In this document: piece after piece, positions 61,501-64,000 of the stretch
Layout: each line of letters begins with the position of its first letter
How positions within the stretch are numbered: position 1 is the first letter of the stretch
Assembly (NCBI GenBank): GCA_038501785.1
Contig: JBAMJR010000100.1
Span: 898,501-962,500, forward strand
Length of the DNA stretch: 64,000 nt
DNA from: Myoxocephalus aenaeus
Taxonomy: Eukaryota; Chordata; Actinopteri; Perciformes; Cottidae
Direction: 5' to 3'
Notes under the pieces: model-generated
The model's database searches: none
What the model saw: only the letters and a program-made list of their open reading frames with translations
Told to the model about the DNA's origin: nothing
Made by a program: the position numbers and the translations under genes

Positions 61501-64000
61501 TTCAACCCCGAGCTGCTCTAGAGATAGTAGTAGCAGATAAGAAAACGCTGGCGTCGATGAAGTGTCTCTTTGAAACTTTGCAAATGTGTTACAAAAGGCT
61601 GCAGAAAAAGAAAAGAAAAAAGCATTATGCATATATTTACCTGACTAAGCTTTATATATTTAGTCCTAGACTCTTTTTTTACTCTTATCTTTGTCACAAA
61701 TTCATCTTGTGAACATCATTGAAATTATCCTGCACTGGCAAACTCCTCTTCAGCACAACAGGGGGGAGGAACATCAAACATGTTTAATTGGCTAATTTGT
61801 CATATGATTGTTTGGGATCTGTGGCCCAGTCCTCTACACCCGCCTCTGATGGAATAATTGGCCATTTTAGGCACATAATGAACATGAATATAGGATGCTT
61901 TGAAGCCGAGCACAAGCTATAAATAATCCCATCGATCAAAGACGGCAGCTCCTTGTCTTGAAGTGTGCAAACCTGCGAGGGTTTTGGCGGCGTCTGCATC
62001 GGATTGCATTCAACAAAAAAATTACACGAGACGTTACCAATTAGTTTGAGCCTATAAATAGATTTGCCGCTTCCGCAGGTGTTGGGTAGAGGTGGAATTT
62101 ATTGTAAACAAATATTTAAAAGATATATTCAGATTCTACTTTTGTGGTACAACTGTATAGTGTGGATCTTCAAACATGTCTTTCATGTTTCATGTTTTAA
62201 TATCAAAGCCAAGCTTGTTGTCCTTCAAATCAATACGCCGCAGCGTTGTCGTGTAATATTTATAATGTGCTTGTGGTCATCTTTGAAAGCGTCTCTGGAC
62301 TGCAGACAGTTGAACGTTGTGTTTGGTTGGAAAGAGTACAGTGTTTATTTTGATATTCACCCTATTGGTTAATGCTAGTTCATTCAGTAAGGTCAAGAAA
62401 ACACACACCATGTTTGTTTTGGTCTTGTGTGTTCAATATCCTGCAAATATCTATGTAACTGTTTATCTTACAGTTCTACCTGACAGACATCCCAGTGTAG
62501 CTCGGACCTCTTGCACAGTCTTCAGCTGTATATTTATAAAGCTTGTGTGGGACTTTGTTTGGTGCTTTAATGTGTCTCAGAATGGTGGTAATGGATAACA
62601 GAGAAGATGATCATTTATTAAGTATGTTTATCTCGCATGTATGTATGTATGTGTATGTGTGTATGTGTTTTATTCAGTCAATCATTACAATACATTAAGT
62701 AAAGTCACAATCTAATATACAAAAAAAGAAAGACTGAAAAGGTATAGGTAGAAGCATAATGCGTATATATGCCTATCCTAAATTCTAATCAATTAAATCA
62801 GATAATTAATTTGATATGAAAAAATTAAAAAAATCCTTTTGAAAAAAAAAGACGAGTTGACCATTCTTACATTCATGTTAGCGTTGTTCTATAATTGAAC
62901 TCCTACAATAAAGATGCATCTTCTTTTAATCCCTTTTTTTAGCTTTTTGTACAGTAAACTTACAAACATCTCTCAAATCATATGCGTGCAGGTAGATATG
63001 GTGGTCTACACACAAAGCCAAGCACATTGTACAAATAATACTTTTTTTTTTATCAGTACAGTGCAAAGCAGCTGGTGCTAATTGTTCTTATAAATAGGGC
63101 AAACCAAGCCTCAGGTGTATTGACAGTGTACTACTGAGGAACCGTACAGATAATACTGAATACACCGAATGCATTCGCAATATTTGTATGGAAAAATCCT
63201 CAAGGGTTCCTTATTTGCTAACAATAAACACTTTAATACATATTTATTTATAGATACACGAGGAGAAATGGGGCTACTGGGACGAAATTTAATCAAAACT
63301 GCATACCAGTAACCGTATAATAATTTTGATGACACAGTGTGCATTCCTCCCCAGCTTATGGAGCCCCACCTCATATCTTTTGAATCAAGGAGCCAAATGT
63401 AAGGAACTACTTTTTTTTTTCTTTTTCTGAGTGAATATTCTCTATTTATATCTGTGACCGCTGTGGAAAGGAATTACAGCCTCACAAATGTTGGTTAACA
63501 CAAAATAATTTCACACCAATAATAATAACAACAATAGTATGATGCATGAATGGGAGAACAAGACAAATAGTGTCTTTACATTGGCAAAGGCATCGGCTAT
63601 TGGTGACAGTTTTGAACATCGTCTATTGGCACAACCCTGAAAGCAGCTAATAGCAAAGTAGAGTAGTGGTGCGAATTAATCCGGATGTGGCAGTTAAACA
63701 CAAATTAATAGCAAGCCTCAAAGCGACGGTTGCTAAGTTCCCAGAGTAGCAACTCCCTGAACAATTCACGCAGGTGTTATCACTCTGTCGTTGGATAAAC
63801 ACTTCTCTGTAAGATCTCACTCTGCAACTGGAAATTGAACACGATGAAATAAAAACAAATGATGAAGAACAGAGGCAAGGGAGATGAGATTAAGATCACA
63901 CTACAGGAACTACGGAGGCCAATCGTGTTTCTTAGATTCAAGGGAAGAGCAAGTTGATAACTATGGATCAAATTACAGGTCACAGAATAGACTATGCGAC

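Larger units (their letters stand above)
45324..64000 (-). other. Sequence upstream of the EF-hand 1 exon (18.7 kb)
   Basis: Probably intron of the same gene, because the EF-hand 1 exon begins with two bases of a split codon and a good acceptor. I looked for a Kazal/follistatin exon (the PVCGSDG-type motif in reverse) and did not find it. Contents: a non-repetitive GC-richer stretch at 45660-46420, a long GT tract, a TCTA tract, repeat family B at 50537-50930, the two hAT copies at 51569-52498 and 55241-56221, an AT tract at 58466-58523 and fragments of other repeats. The last 5 kb (59000-64000) shows nothing distinctive. Confidence 0.6.

Overview
This is a vertebrate nuclear window, most likely from a ray-finned (percomorph-type) fish. 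It has long CA/GT microsatellites, AT-rich introns, several teleost-style non-autonomous DNA transposons, and short coding exons with GT/AG splice sites far apart. There is no bacterial-style gene organisation, and almost every open reading frame of 60-200 codons appears to be chance or low-complexity.

The only gene I can support is on the minus strand: six consecutive internal exons of a follistatin-like secreted protein, most like FSTL5 (closest alternative FSTL4). In transcript order these are EF-hand 1 (45127-45323), EF-hand 2 (38869-38989), first half of Ig domain 1 (20499-20665), second half of Ig domain 1 (13465-13585), first half of Ig domain 2 (2015-2176) and second half of Ig domain 2 (1076-1210). 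All joins keep frame (phases 0, 1, 0, 1, 1), every exon has AG/GT borders, and together they give 903 nt (301 codons). Upstream exons (signal peptide, Kazal/follistatin module) and downstream exons (the C-terminal half) are not visible and probably lie outside the window.

Region by region: 1-1075 is the intron after the last exon, with an old transposon fragment. The intron at 1211-2014 is short. The intron at 2177-13464 carries two abutting perfect palindromes at 9448-9573, a long GT tract and several old repeats. The intron at 13586-20498 has a TTAA-flanked MITE, a 99-bp CA tract and non-repetitive sequence that may be conserved regulatory DNA. The intron at 20666-38868 holds LINE-tail-like ends, dispersed repeats, an hAT element with an 8-bp target duplication and a second TTAA-flanked MITE. 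The intron at 38990-45126 holds a TA-flanked MITE. The region 45324-64000, upstream of the EF-hand 1 exon, contains two closely related hAT elements in inverted orientation, each with its own intact 8-bp target duplication.

The strongest unusual signal is the pair of perfect palindromes at 9448-9573. I found no evidence of a novel multi-gene system. Repeat family names and conserved-element suggestions come from memory of teleost sequences and from inspection, not from searches.
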